The notes below the pieces were generated by a model, which was given only the letters and a program-made list of their open reading frames with translations, did not search any database and was not told where the DNA came from. Positions 55,089 through 63,423 of a stretch of DNA of 64,000 bases are shown here, piece after piece (the first letter of the stretch is position 1; every line of letters begins with the position of its first letter). The stretch spans positions 186,001 to 250,000 of the forward strand of contig NZ_RYEV01000009.1 in assembly GCF_004138485.1 (NCBI RefSeq), written 5' to 3'. The stretch is from Peristeroidobacter soli. GTDB taxonomy: Bacteria; Pseudomonadota; Gammaproteobacteria; Steroidobacterales; Steroidobacteraceae. The translations under genes and the position numbers were made by a program.

Positions 55089-55838
55089 ATGGAGACAGAC
55101 AGCGTGGCTTTGTTGAAAAAGAAGGACACAGCGAAGACAGGTGCCACCGCACGGGTGGGCCATATCAACGTGGCGGAGTTGAGCGCTGCCGAGCGTAGCC
55201 TGCGTGAAATCGCCTACGAGCGACTGCTGGATATGCTGCTCTCCGGCCAGTTGCTCTCGGGTTCACCGTTGCAAGAACGGCGCCTGGCGGACGCATTGAA
55301 GATTTCTCGCACCCCGGTGCGCGAAGCTTTGCGCCAGCTCGAAACCGAAGGCCTCATCATTCGTCAGATGGGCCGGCTGATGACGGTACCGCAGATCTCC
55401 CCGCAGGACTACATGGAGATCCTGAACGTGCGCAAACTGTTGGAAACCGAAGTGGCCGGCCTGGCCGCCGGGAAGATTTCCAAAGGCACGGCCGAAAGCC
55501 TGCGGCAAGCGGTCTGGCAGCTCATGGAGGAAGAGGACCCCTCTCCGTCGCGCCACTGGGAGGTGGATGACCTAGTGCACTTCACCATCGCCGAGGCCGC
55601 CGGCAACAAGCTGCTCACCACGATGATCCGCGACTTGCGCCGTCGCACCCACGTATTCAACACCCGCCGCATTCCCTCGCGACGCCGCCCTGGCGCGCTC
55701 GAACATCTCGCGCTCATCGACGCGATCGCCGCTGGCGATGCAGAGAAAGCCCGCCGCCTCATGTCCGAGCACCTCGAGAACGTCAAGTCATCGATCATCG
55801 AGCAGGTGGTGTCGGTGGCGAATCGCGCCGAGCCCTGA
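55089..55838 (+). CDS. GntR-family regulator, FCD (FadR) type
   Basis: 249 residues from ATG 55089 (another ATG out of frame at 55084). Winged helix at about 35-100 (LLSGSPLQERRLADALKISR, TPVREALRQLETEGL), then the helical FCD effector domain with VRKLLETEVAGLAAG and metal-type His residues (ALEHLALIDAIAAGD, SEHLENVK). FCD regulators bind TGGT-ACCA palindromes; four TGGTATnCCA sites nearby make it the probable local repressor. Confidence 0.92.
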   Translation: METDSVALLKKKDTAKTGATARVGHINVAELSAAERSLREIAYERLLDMLLSGQLLSGSPLQERRLADALKISRTPVREALRQLETEGLIIRQMGRLMTVPQISPQDYMEILNVRKLLETEVAGLAAGKISKGTAESLRQAVWQLMEEEDPSPSRHWEVDDLVHFTIAEAAGNKLLTTMIRDLRRRTHVFNTRRIPSRRRPGALEHLALIDAIAAGDAEKARRLMSEHLENVKSSIIEQVVSVANRAEP

Positions 55839-55906
55839 CCCCTTTCGAACTTTGACGCCGTTTCGCGCCGGTGCCAGCGGCGCGCACGGGCTGCGCTTGA
55901 CGAACT

Positions 55907-55916
55907 TGGTATTCCA
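55907..55916. promoter_or_regulatory. Operator candidate TGGTATTCCA
   Basis: Lies 42 bp before the nitrilase start at 55958, followed by a degenerate second copy TGGAATATCA at 55918-55927. One of four sites of the TGGTATnCCA set. Confidence 0.55.
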
Positions 55917-55957
55917 ATGGAATATCATTGGCGCACACCCACTCTACGGCCGTTCCC

Positions 55958-57010
55958 ATGACAATTGCCCCCTGGCGCGCGACCTGCGTCCAAATGACGA
56001 GCGACCTGGCCGTGTCGGCCGCCAACCCGGAAGCGGCGTGGGACATCATCCGCCGTAATCTGGCAACCGGTGTACGGATGATCGAAGCAGCGCAACGGCA
56101 CACCCCGGCGCAGCTCTACGTCACGCCCGAATTCGCTTTCCAAGGCGCGCCCCACTCGATGCCGGTCGCGCGCTGGATCGAACAAGCCTGTTGTGAATTG
56201 CCGGGTCCGATCAGCGAACCGCTACAGAAGCTGGCTGCCCGCCTCGGCGTTTACATCGGCGGCAATCAGTTCGAAAGCGTGGCTCGATGGCCGGGCCGAT
56301 ACTTCAACACCAGCTTTCTCATCGACCCGCGCGGCGAAGTGATATTGCGCTACCGCCGTCTCACCACCGCGGCCTTTCCGTCGCCACACGATTTCATGGA
56401 CGAGTATCTGGCGCAAACCGAGCCGCAGCAGGTGTTTCCCGTGGCCGACACGCCGCTGGGACGCCTCGCGATGATTCCCTGCAGCGAGATCGCCGTACCG
56501 GAAGTGGCACGAGTGATGATGATGCAAGGTGCAGAAGTCATCCTGCATCCGACGAACAGTCGGAAGATCCCGGCCGAGGACGCCGCGAAGATTGCCCGGT
56601 GCAGCGAGAACAAATGTTATTTGATCAGCGCCAACGTCGCCGGTCCGATCGGCTTTTCGGAGGACCGCACCGAGCTCGGCGGCCGCTCGCGTATCCACGA
56701 TTTCCACGGCCGGCTGCTCGCTTACCACGAACCGTCGGATGAAACGACCAACGTGTCGGCCCTCATCGACATCGAAGCTCTACGGCGCGACCGCGCCGAA
56801 GACGACGGTCCATCGGGCCTGCTTCGATCACGCTGGGAAATGTATCGCCCGTTCTTCGCGAAAGCTTCGTTCTATCCCGCCAATGGCTTCTTGCGTGAGC
56901 CGATGGGCGCGGTATCCGAAACCGCTCGATTGCTCGAAGGCGCGCGCCAGAACATGCAGCAAGCGGGCATCGTATTGAACAACTCCGGAAAGGCCGGCGG
57001 CCGTCACTGA
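55958..57010 (+). CDS. Nitrilase-superfamily amidase, second paralogue
   Basis: 350 residues from ATG 55958; this start lines up IAPWRATCVQM with the paralogue at 46213 (a TTG at 55928 is less likely). Glu58 (TPEFAFQG) and Cys175 (MIPCSEIAVPE) are kept; the Lys position is Arg134 (LRYRRLT). Both copies share PSPHDFMD and NVAGPIGF, so they form one subfamily. Leads an operon with the aldolase, SDR and racemase genes. Confidence 0.85.
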   Translation: MTIAPWRATCVQMTSDLAVSAANPEAAWDIIRRNLATGVRMIEAAQRHTPAQLYVTPEFAFQGAPHSMPVARWIEQACCELPGPISEPLQKLAARLGVYIGGNQFESVARWPGRYFNTSFLIDPRGEVILRYRRLTTAAFPSPHDFMDEYLAQTEPQQVFPVADTPLGRLAMIPCSEIAVPEVARVMMMQGAEVILHPTNSRKIPAEDAAKIARCSENKCYLISANVAGPIGFSEDRTELGGRSRIHDFHGRLLAYHEPSDETTNVSALIDIEALRRDRAEDDGPSGLLRSRWEMYRPFFAKASFYPANGFLREPMGAVSETARLLEGARQNMQQAGIVLNNSGKAGGRH

Positions 57011-57059
57011 AGGCCGCGCCTCCCCTACTCATCTCGAATTGAATCCAGGAAACGATCGG

Positions 57060-57998
57060 ATGTCTCAACTTGACGAACACGCCCGCGGTGTTTACATCGT
57101 CACCGCCACTCCCTTCAACGAGCGGGGCGACATCGACTTCGACAGCACCGACCGCATGGTCGATTTCTATCTGGAGCATGGCGCGAGCGGCATGACCCTG
57201 CTCGGCATGATGGGCGAGGCAGCCAAGCTTTCCGCCCAGGAGTCGCGCAAGTTCGTTCGACACATCGCGGCCCGCGTCGCGGGCAAAGTGCCGCTCGTGG
57301 TGGGTGTTTCCAATCCAGGCTTCGTCGCCATGGGCGAACTGGCGCGGGCCGCGATGGACGACGGTTGTGCCGGCGTCATGGTCGCACCGCCCAATACGCT
57401 GCGCACCGACGATCAGATCTTGCAGTACTTCCAGCAGGCAGCGCGCCAACTCGGCTCGATTCCGTTCGTATTGCAGGATTTTCCGCTCGCCACCGGCGTG
57501 CAGATGGCAACCTCCGTCATCAGCCGCATCATTTCCACCACGCCGACCTGCGTGATGCTCAAACACGAAGACTGGCCGGGCCTGGGGAAGATCACAGCAC
57601 TGCGCCAGGCCACCGAACAGGCGGGCCTGCGACGCATCAGCATTCTGGTCGGCAACGGCGGCTTGTTCCTCAGCGAGGAACTACTACGCGGCGCCGACGG
57701 TGCAATGACCGGATTCGCTTTTCCCGAAATGATGGTGGGCATCTGCAAGGCGCATGATGCCGGCGATCTCGAACGCGCTCGCGATCTGTTCGATGCCTAC
57801 CTGCCGCTGATGCGCTACGAACAACAACCGAACGTCGGCCTGGCCGTACGCAAATATGTGCTGGCCAAGCGCGGTGTGATCGGTTCGGCGGCGCTCCGCG
57901 AACCTCGAACGCAGCTCGGGCCTCGCGAGATTCAGGAGATAGAAACATTGCTGGCGCGCCAGGAGCGCCGGCTGAAGGAGTTGGACGCATGGACCTGA
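57060..57998 (+). CDS. Dihydrodipicolinate synthase-family aldolase/lyase
   Basis: 312 residues, TIM barrel. GVYIVTATPFNERGDIDFD at the N-terminus and the Schiff-base Lys168 in VMLKHEDWPG. The GTTGE motif reads LLGMMGEAA, and the usual Tyr of the proton relay is replaced (VLQDFPLATG), so it is not a lysine-biosynthetic DapA. Probably forms or cleaves a pyruvate-like adduct in this catabolic route. Overlaps the SDR gene by 10 bp. Confidence 0.87.
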   Translation: MSQLDEHARGVYIVTATPFNERGDIDFDSTDRMVDFYLEHGASGMTLLGMMGEAAKLSAQESRKFVRHIAARVAGKVPLVVGVSNPGFVAMGELARAAMDDGCAGVMVAPPNTLRTDDQILQYFQQAARQLGSIPFVLQDFPLATGVQMATSVISRIISTTPTCVMLKHEDWPGLGKITALRQATEQAGLRRISILVGNGGLFLSEELLRGADGAMTGFAFPEMMVGICKAHDAGDLERARDLFDAYLPLMRYEQQPNVGLAVRKYVLAKRGVIGSAALREPRTQLGPREIQEIETLLARQERRLKELDAWT

Positions 57999-58774
57999 AC
58001 ATCAGTCAACGGCGCGCACTCGTACTCGGCGCCAGTCGCGGCCTCGGCGCCGCCATCGCCAAGTCCCTGCTACGCGAAGGCGTAACGGTGTATGGCGCGG
58101 CTCGCAATTCTGACGATATCGATCGCATGCGGTCCACGCTGGACGCGGAGTATCGAAGCAAGCTGCACGCCGTGCAGCTCGATCTCGCCGATCCCGCCAG
58201 CGTCCAGCGAGTCACGACGGCACTGCTCGCAGATGGCGGCGTCGATATCCTCATCAATAACACGGGTGGCCCACCCGCCGCGGCCGCGAGCGCTGTCGAC
58301 AACAATCTGTGGGCCGGCCAGTTTCAACAAATGGCGGTCTCGCTGTTTACGATTACGCAGGCACTGCTCCCGGCGATGCAGGAACGCAAGTGGGGACGCA
58401 TCCTCACCATTGCCTCATCCGGTGTGCCGCAACCGATTCCCAATCTCGCGATTTCCAACGCCATTCGCGCCTCGGTCGTCGGCTGGTCGAAAACACTTGC
58501 GTCAGAAGTGGCCGCGCACGGCGTCACGGTGAACGTGCTGATCCCGGGTCGCATTCACACCGATCGGGTCGATGCACTCGATCAGATCGCTGCCACCAAG
58601 CAAGGCAAGACGGCGCAGGAAGTCGCTGCCGCATCGATAGCAACCATTCCCGCGGGCCGCTACGGCAAGCCCGAGGAATTCGCCGCGGTGGCAACGTTCC
58701 TCGCGAGCGAACAAGCGTCTTACGTAACCGGCAGCATGATCCGCGTCGACGGCGGACTCATCCGGAGTGTGTGA
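57989..58774 (+). CDS. Atypical short-chain dehydrogenase/reductase without YxxxK
   Basis: 261 residues with LVLGASRGLGAAIAKSLL (cofactor site) and ILINNTGGPP. Where SDRs have YxxxK, this reads NLAISNAIRASVVGW, with no Tyr or Lys. That fits the FabG-like subgroup known to lack the catalytic tetrad. C-terminal ASYVTGSMIRVDGG is normal. Activity may use other residues or the protein may only bind cofactor. Its stop overlaps the racemase start. Confidence 0.85.
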   Translation: MDLNISQRRALVLGASRGLGAAIAKSLLREGVTVYGAARNSDDIDRMRSTLDAEYRSKLHAVQLDLADPASVQRVTTALLADGGVDILINNTGGPPAAAASAVDNNLWAGQFQQMAVSLFTITQALLPAMQERKWGRILTIASSGVPQPIPNLAISNAIRASVVGWSKTLASEVAAHGVTVNVLIPGRIHTDRVDALDQIAATKQGKTAQEVAAASIATIPAGRYGKPEEFAAVATFLASEQASYVTGSMIRVDGGLIRSV

Positions 58775-59424
58775 TGGCACGCATTCTCGTCATCAATCCA
58801 AACTCCTCCACCGCGGTCACCGCGCAGATCGACACTGCAATCGGCACATTACACCGCGACGGCGGCCCAAGCATCGACGTCTTGGGACTCGCCGACGGAC
58901 CGCCCGGCATCCAGAGCCAAGTTCATGTCGAGAGCGTCGTGCAGCCCCTGCTCCGCTGTGTGCGCGAAGAGCCAGCGGACGCATATGTCATCGCCTGCTT
59001 CAGCGACCCAGGGCTGCACGCCGCGCGTGAGATTGCTCGAGCGCCGGTGTTCGGAATCGCCGAGTGCGCCGTGTTCTCGGCGCTGCAACGAGGCTCACGC
59101 TTCGGCGTCATTGCCATCTTGAACAATTCGATTCCTCGACACCTGCGTTACTTCGGCGCGATGGGCGTCATGTCGCGTTTCGCGGGCGATCGTGCCATCG
59201 GCATGGGCGTCGCCGAGCTCGCCGATGAACACAAAACTTTCGAGCGCATGCGCAAAGCGGCCATCGATCTTCGGGACATCGATGGAGCGGACGTGCTCAT
59301 CATGGGTTGCGCCGGTATGGCACAGCAGCGCCAACGCTTGGCCGACGATGTCGGCTTGCCTGTGATCGAACCTACGCAAGCCGCCGTGAGCGCTGCTATC
59401 GGCGCGCTCACGCTCGGTTGGTAG
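58774..59424 (+). CDS. Asp/Glu/hydantoin racemase family protein
   Basis: 216 residues: ILVINPNSSTAVTAQID at the start, then the two catalytic cysteines, Cys75 (VIACFSDPG) and Cys179 (IMGCAGMA). The NPNSS opening is typical of hydantoin and allantoin racemases. With the hydantoinase convergent next door it would supply the reactive enantiomer of a hydantoin or ureide. Confidence 0.9.
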   Translation: MARILVINPNSSTAVTAQIDTAIGTLHRDGGPSIDVLGLADGPPGIQSQVHVESVVQPLLRCVREEPADAYVIACFSDPGLHAAREIARAPVFGIAECAVFSALQRGSRFGVIAILNNSIPRHLRYFGAMGVMSRFAGDRAIGMGVAELADEHKTFERMRKAAIDLRDIDGADVLIMGCAGMAQQRQRLADDVGLPVIEPTQAAVSAAIGALTLGW

Positions 59425-59440
59425 CAATTCTCCGTAACTA

Positions 59441-59466
59441 GCGCGACGTCTATGTCGACGTCGCGC
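59441..59466. terminator. Hairpin between convergent racemase and hydantoinase genes
   Basis: A 9-bp perfect stem (GCGCGACGT / ACGTCGCGC) with an 8-base loop, overlapping the last codons of the hydantoinase gene. Likely terminates both transcripts. Confidence 0.6.
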
Positions 59467-60925
59467 CCTTGGCCGCCAGATCCTTCTGCATGCGCTCTAT
59501 TTCCGGCGTGCTACGGCCGAGCGGCGCGGCACTCGCAGGCGTAGCGCAAGGAAGAAACTCGCCACTCCCCGCCTGCACTCGCAACTGTCCCTCGCTCACA
59601 ACGATGCGGCCGCGATTCACGACGGTTTCCGGCCAGCCTACGAGGCGACGTCCCTCATACGGCGTGTAACCGACATTGTCATGCAGGTTCGCAGCCGCAA
59701 TGGTTACTTCACGCTCGGGATCCCAGATGGCGATGTCGGCATCGGAGCCGACGGCAATCGTACCTTTGCGTGGATGCAAGCCATACATCTTGGCGTGATT
59801 GGTGGAAGTAAGCGCGACGAACTCCGTGAGGCTCAGTCGTCCCTTGCGCACACCCTCGCTGAACAACAGCGCCTGACGCAACTCGATGCCTGGCACACCG
59901 TTGGCAATCTCCTTGAAGGTCGTCGCCTCGCCCTTCGGCAACTTGCCGCTGCTGTCGAAACGATATGGCGCATGGTCCGAGGAGAACACCTGGAACGTAC
60001 CGTTGGTCAGACCCAACCACATCGATTCCTGGGACGCGGCGTCGCGTGGCGGCGGACTGCAGCAGTATTTCGCGCCCTGCACGCCATCGCGATCGAGATC
60101 GGCCGCCGTCAGAAACAGATATTGAGGGCAGGTCTCGCCGTAGATTCGCAACCCTTTGCCGCGGGCCTCGCGGATCGTCGCAGCTGCGTCCGTGCTCGAC
60201 ACATGCACGATGAGAATGGGGACATCCAGCAACGTGGCGAGCGCGATCGCTCGCCCGGTCGCCTCGCTCTCGGCGATGCGTGCATGTGCCAGCGAGTGGT
60301 GAAATGGCCGCGTCAAGCCACCATCCACCAATCGCTTGGCGAGCCACTTGATGACGTCGTTGTTCTCGGCATGAACCATCACCAACGCGCCGTGTTCGCG
60401 CGCCGTACTCAACACATCGAGAATCTGACCGTCCTCGAGCTTGAGCTTGTCGTAGGTCATGTAGATCTTGAACGACGTGTAGCCCTCGGCGATCAGCGCC
60501 GGCAGTTCCTTGTCCAGCACCTCGGCGCTCGGATCCGAGACGATGAGATGGAATGCGTAGTCGATGACCGCCTTCGGGCCCGCGCAAGCGTGATAGTCCT
60601 GCACCACCTTGCGCAGCGAATCGCCTCGATGCTGGGCCGCGAACGGGATCACCGTGGTGGTTCCGCCGAAAGCCGCCGATACGGTCGCCGAATGAAAATC
60701 ATCGGCGGTCATCAACCCCGTGGAGGATTTCTGCTCGATGTGACAATGGCTATCGACACCTCCCGGCAATACCAGCTTGCCGCGCGCGTCGAGGTCCACC
60801 TTGCCTTTGGGCAGCCCCCGCCCGAGCATGGCGATGAGCCCATCGCGAATGCCTACGTCCGCATCGAACTCGTCGCTCGCGGTCGCCACTCGGCCATTGC
60901 GCACAACAATGTCGAAATCGCTCAT
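59450..60925 (-). CDS. Dihydropyrimidinase/D-hydantoinase
   Basis: 491 residues. Binuclear metal site: His60 and His62 (DSHCHIEQ), carbamylated Lys153 (SFKIYMTYDK), His185 (MVHAENND), His241 (IVHVSSTDAA) and Asp317 (SSDHAPYRF), all in place. Hydrolyses cyclic ureides or imides such as hydantoin or dihydrouracil to N-carbamoyl acids. The neighbouring nitrilase-family enzymes are candidates for the next step. Confidence 0.93.
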   Translation of the reverse strand: MSDFDIVVRNGRVATASDEFDADVGIRDGLIAMLGRGLPKGKVDLDARGKLVLPGGVDSHCHIEQKSSTGLMTADDFHSATVSAAFGGTTTVIPFAAQHRGDSLRKVVQDYHACAGPKAVIDYAFHLIVSDPSAEVLDKELPALIAEGYTSFKIYMTYDKLKLEDGQILDVLSTAREHGALVMVHAENNDVIKWLAKRLVDGGLTRPFHHSLAHARIAESEATGRAIALATLLDVPILIVHVSSTDAAATIREARGKGLRIYGETCPQYLFLTAADLDRDGVQGAKYCCSPPPRDAASQESMWLGLTNGTFQVFSSDHAPYRFDSSGKLPKGEATTFKEIANGVPGIELRQALLFSEGVRKGRLSLTEFVALTSTNHAKMYGLHPRKGTIAVGSDADIAIWDPEREVTIAAANLHDNVGYTPYEGRRLVGWPETVVNRGRIVVSEGQLRVQAGSGEFLPCATPASAAPLGRSTPEIERMQKDLAAKGATST

Positions 60926-60956
60926 CTTCGGCTGTTCCGTAAAAGGTCGCTGTTGC

Positions 60957-61271
60957 TCAAGAAATCGGCGAGAACGACGCCGGCACCAGAATGCGATTCT
61001 CCTGTCGCAAAATTACTTGCGGGCTCGATTTCAAGTAAGCCTGCCAATCCGGATCGGCGGCGAGCACCGCGCGCAACCGCTCGCGCTCGGCGTAGCTGTC
61101 GAAGCCCCAAAGCTGGATCGCCTGGTTCAATTCGCCAATGTCGGCCACGAAGAATCCCAGGAATTTACCCAGGATGCGCTTCTGCGCCGGCAGACCATGC
61201 TCGGCGTAGTAGTCACGGTAGATATTCATCTTGCCTACCTGGATGGTGTAGGTACGCTGTTCGACGATCAC
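60957..61271 (-). CDS. NIPSNAP-family protein
   Basis: 104 residues from a GTG at 61271 behind GGAGAAG; a longer frame from TTG 61370 would cover the operator. VEQRTYTIQVGKMNIYRDYY, IGELNQAIQLWGFDSYAERE and LRAVLAADPDWQAYLK are typical of the dimeric alpha+beta-barrel NIPSNAP fold. Role in catabolic clusters is not known to me. Confidence 0.82.
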   Translation of the reverse strand: MIVEQRTYTIQVGKMNIYRDYYAEHGLPAQKRILGKFLGFFVADIGELNQAIQLWGFDSYAERERLRAVLAADPDWQAYLKSSPQVILRQENRILVPASFSPIS

Positions 61272-61339
61272 TAAGGCTTCTCCTGGTTTGTCAGTCGACG
61301 GCAGGCGCTGAAATTCAGTTCTCGCCGGCCGTCGCTTTA

Positions 61340-61349
61340 TGGTATACCA
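61340..61349. promoter_or_regulatory. Operator candidate TGGTATACCA
   Basis: Perfect palindrome identical to 54866-54875, with a partial repeat TGGTATGTA right after. It lies 69 bp upstream of the NIPSNAP start and 40 bp upstream of the divergent ATPase start, so it can serve both. Confidence 0.6.
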
Positions 61350-61388
61350 ATGGTATGTAGCCTTTGGCAAGCGCGGTGAGGCAAGTTA

Positions 61389-62270
61389 GTGAGCGACGAC
61401 AACGGCGAATACCCCGGCGAGCGGGGCATGCTCGGTGGAGATCAGGTCGAGTCCATGCAACGACGGCTCGACATCGGCAGTGTGCCAGCGCAAGAGTCCC
61501 CGATGATCCGCATCCAGAACGCTTCCAAGGAGTTCGACACCGCGCGCGGTCGCCTGCGCGCGCTCGATCCGGTCAACCTGGACATCGCCAAAGGGGAATT
61601 CGTTTCGGTCATCGGCCCGAGCGGCTGCGGCAAGAGCACGCTCATGATGATGCTTGCGGGCCTGGAGTCCCCCACCACAGGCACGCTGAGCATCGACGGC
61701 ATCGACGTCCAGGGGCCGGCCGAGCGGCTCGGCATCGTATTCCAGCAGGACGTGCTGCTCGAATGGCGCACGGCACTCGAGAACATCATGTTGCAAGCGG
61801 AAATCCGCAAGCTCGACCGGCAGGCATCGCTCGAACAGGCGCACCGCCTGCTGGCCATGGTGGGATTGGAGAAGTTCGCCAACGCGTATCCGCACGAACT
61901 GTCCGGCGGCATGCGTCAGCGTGTTTCGATCTGCCGCGCGCTGTTACACAACCCCTCGCTGCTGGTGATGGACGAACCTTTCGGGGCACTGGACGCACTC
62001 ACCCGCGATCAGCTGCAGATCGACCTGCTGCGCCTGTGCGCCAATCATCGGATCACGGTTCTGTTCATCACTCATTCCATCGTCGAGGCGGTGTTCCTGA
62101 GCGACCGCGTGGTTGTAATGTCGCCGCGGCCCGGCAAGATCGAAACTATCGTTCCGATCGATCTGCCACGTCCCCGACGACTGTCCGTGCGTGAATCGCC
62201 CGAGTTCCTGCGCGATATACAGACGGTCACGTCCGTGTTCGAGTCCCTCGGCGTTCTGCACGAGGACTGA
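61389..62270 (+). CDS. ABC importer ATPase, SsuB/TauB type
   Basis: 293 residues from GTG 61389 (GAGGCAAG upstream); an ATG at 61503 would drop a 38-residue extension. Walker A GPSGCGKST, Q-loop FQQDVLLEWRTALEN, signature LSGGMRQRVSICR, Walker B LLVMDEPFGALDAL. Only ATPase of this type in the window, so it most likely energises the permease at 43070 and binding protein at 47265, though 13-18 kb away. The shared operator supports this. Confidence 0.88.
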   Translation: MSDDNGEYPGERGMLGGDQVESMQRRLDIGSVPAQESPMIRIQNASKEFDTARGRLRALDPVNLDIAKGEFVSVIGPSGCGKSTLMMMLAGLESPTTGTLSIDGIDVQGPAERLGIVFQQDVLLEWRTALENIMLQAEIRKLDRQASLEQAHRLLAMVGLEKFANAYPHELSGGMRQRVSICRALLHNPSLLVMDEPFGALDALTRDQLQIDLLRLCANHRITVLFITHSIVEAVFLSDRVVVMSPRPGKIETIVPIDLPRPRRLSVRESPEFLRDIQTVTSVFESLGVLHED

Positions 62271-62277
62271 GCGAGCG

Positions 62278-62994
62278 TCAGATAAAGAGAGATCGTTGGA
62301 CAGGGACCGCAGCCCCAGCCCGGAGCAGGCGGTACTTTCGATTCACCAAGGCGCGGTTGAATGACACGAGCGCCAATGGCTTCAGCACGATGGCCGAGCG
62401 CAGCAGACGAGCCGGACGCGTCAGGCCCGCGTTTCGGGCGCGAGACCGCACTACGTAAGTTGTCGGGATCGTGAGCGCAGCAACACCGCCCATCGATTCA
62501 TACATTCGAACGTGACAGTCGAGCCGCACCGGTAGCGCCTGTGACAACGTGGCGATCGCGAAGGTGTACGAGCTCGCGCCCAGGGCCCGTACAAACAACT
62601 GTGTCCGAACCAGCTCGCCCGAGTCCGGAGCGATCATCGCGATGCCGTCGCAGAAGTCGACGAACACTTTCTCACCGGCGCGATGGCGTTGGCGCAGGAC
62701 GACGGAGAGCTTCTTCTCAAAGCGTCGATACAAGTCGACGAACTGCGAGTATTGATAGCCGTCCGGATGCTCGGCTTTGTATTCGGTCCACAGCAGCGCC
62801 AACGTCACGTGATGATCGCGTCGAGCCCGCTCCTCACGCACCTTGCTCCAGTCGGGCAGCGGTCGGTGCCTGCGAATGATGGGCACAGTTTCAGCCTCGA
62901 CTGAACCATCGGGCGGTCGGTACGTAGCCGTTGAGGGCATTTCCTCGTGGCCTGCATCGTTGCTCACGTGCGAAATCGATGCACCAGCCAACAC
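62278..62994 (-). pseudogene. IS21-family transposase (IstA) remnant
   Basis: Residues about 48-170 of the frame match the IstA core: PDWSKVREERARRDHHVTLA, HPDGYQYSQFVDLYRRFEKK, GEKVFVDFCDGIAMI (first catalytic Asp) and RTQLFVRALGASSYTFAIAT. After MYESMGGVAAL the similarity fades and the usual C-terminal half is absent. No istB and no terminal repeats were seen. A decayed insertion bordering the catabolic region. Confidence 0.75.
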
Positions 62995-63095
62995 GGTGCG
63001 CTTCAGCTCACGGAGAATGCCGCTTGCCTCTCAGACACCCATTCCCGGCGTCCCCGGAAGGCCCGCCTGCTTCGCTGCCAGATGCCCGACTCGGC

Positions 63096-63398
63096 ATGGT
63101 GATTCGTGAGATCGAATTGGTGCTGGCCGAAAAGCGCACGGCGTTGTCGTTACTGCGCACGGGCATCGCCATATTCGCATTGCCGCTTTCGGTGCTGAGC
63201 CTGTTGATCGCCACTTCGCATCTATACGAAGCGGCGCGCGTTCTTCCGATGCTGGTGGCGTTGCTGGCAATCAGCGCGGCCTTGACGTTGCTCGGCATCT
63301 TTCTCGTGGTCCGGGCGCTGCATCGTATTCATTCCTGCGATGCCAAGATCCGAAGCATGAAAGCCCACTATCGAGATCTTGCGCCCTACCTCGAATAG
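63096..63398 (+). CDS. Small DUF202-like membrane protein
   Basis: 100 residues. EIELVLAEKRTALSLLRTGIA resembles the LAxERTxLAWLRT signature of DUF202 proteins. Two hydrophobic segments follow (FALPLSVLSLLIATSHLY and MLVALLAISAALTLLGIFLV), then a basic tail. ATG 63096 is chosen, with GTG 63099 possible. No functional link to the catabolic genes is evident. Confidence 0.65.
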   Translation: MVIREIELVLAEKRTALSLLRTGIAIFALPLSVLSLLIATSHLYEAARVLPMLVALLAISAALTLLGIFLVVRALHRIHSCDAKIRSMKAHYRDLAPYLE

Positions 63399-63423
63399 GC
63401 TTGCCACTGCCCGGTCAAAGGGA

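Noticed and set aside
61272-61370. Longer NIPSNAP reading frame starting at TTG 61370
   Set aside because: It would cover the TGGTATACCA operator and lacks a ribosome site, whereas the GTG at 61271 has GGAGAAG upstream and begins where family similarity begins.
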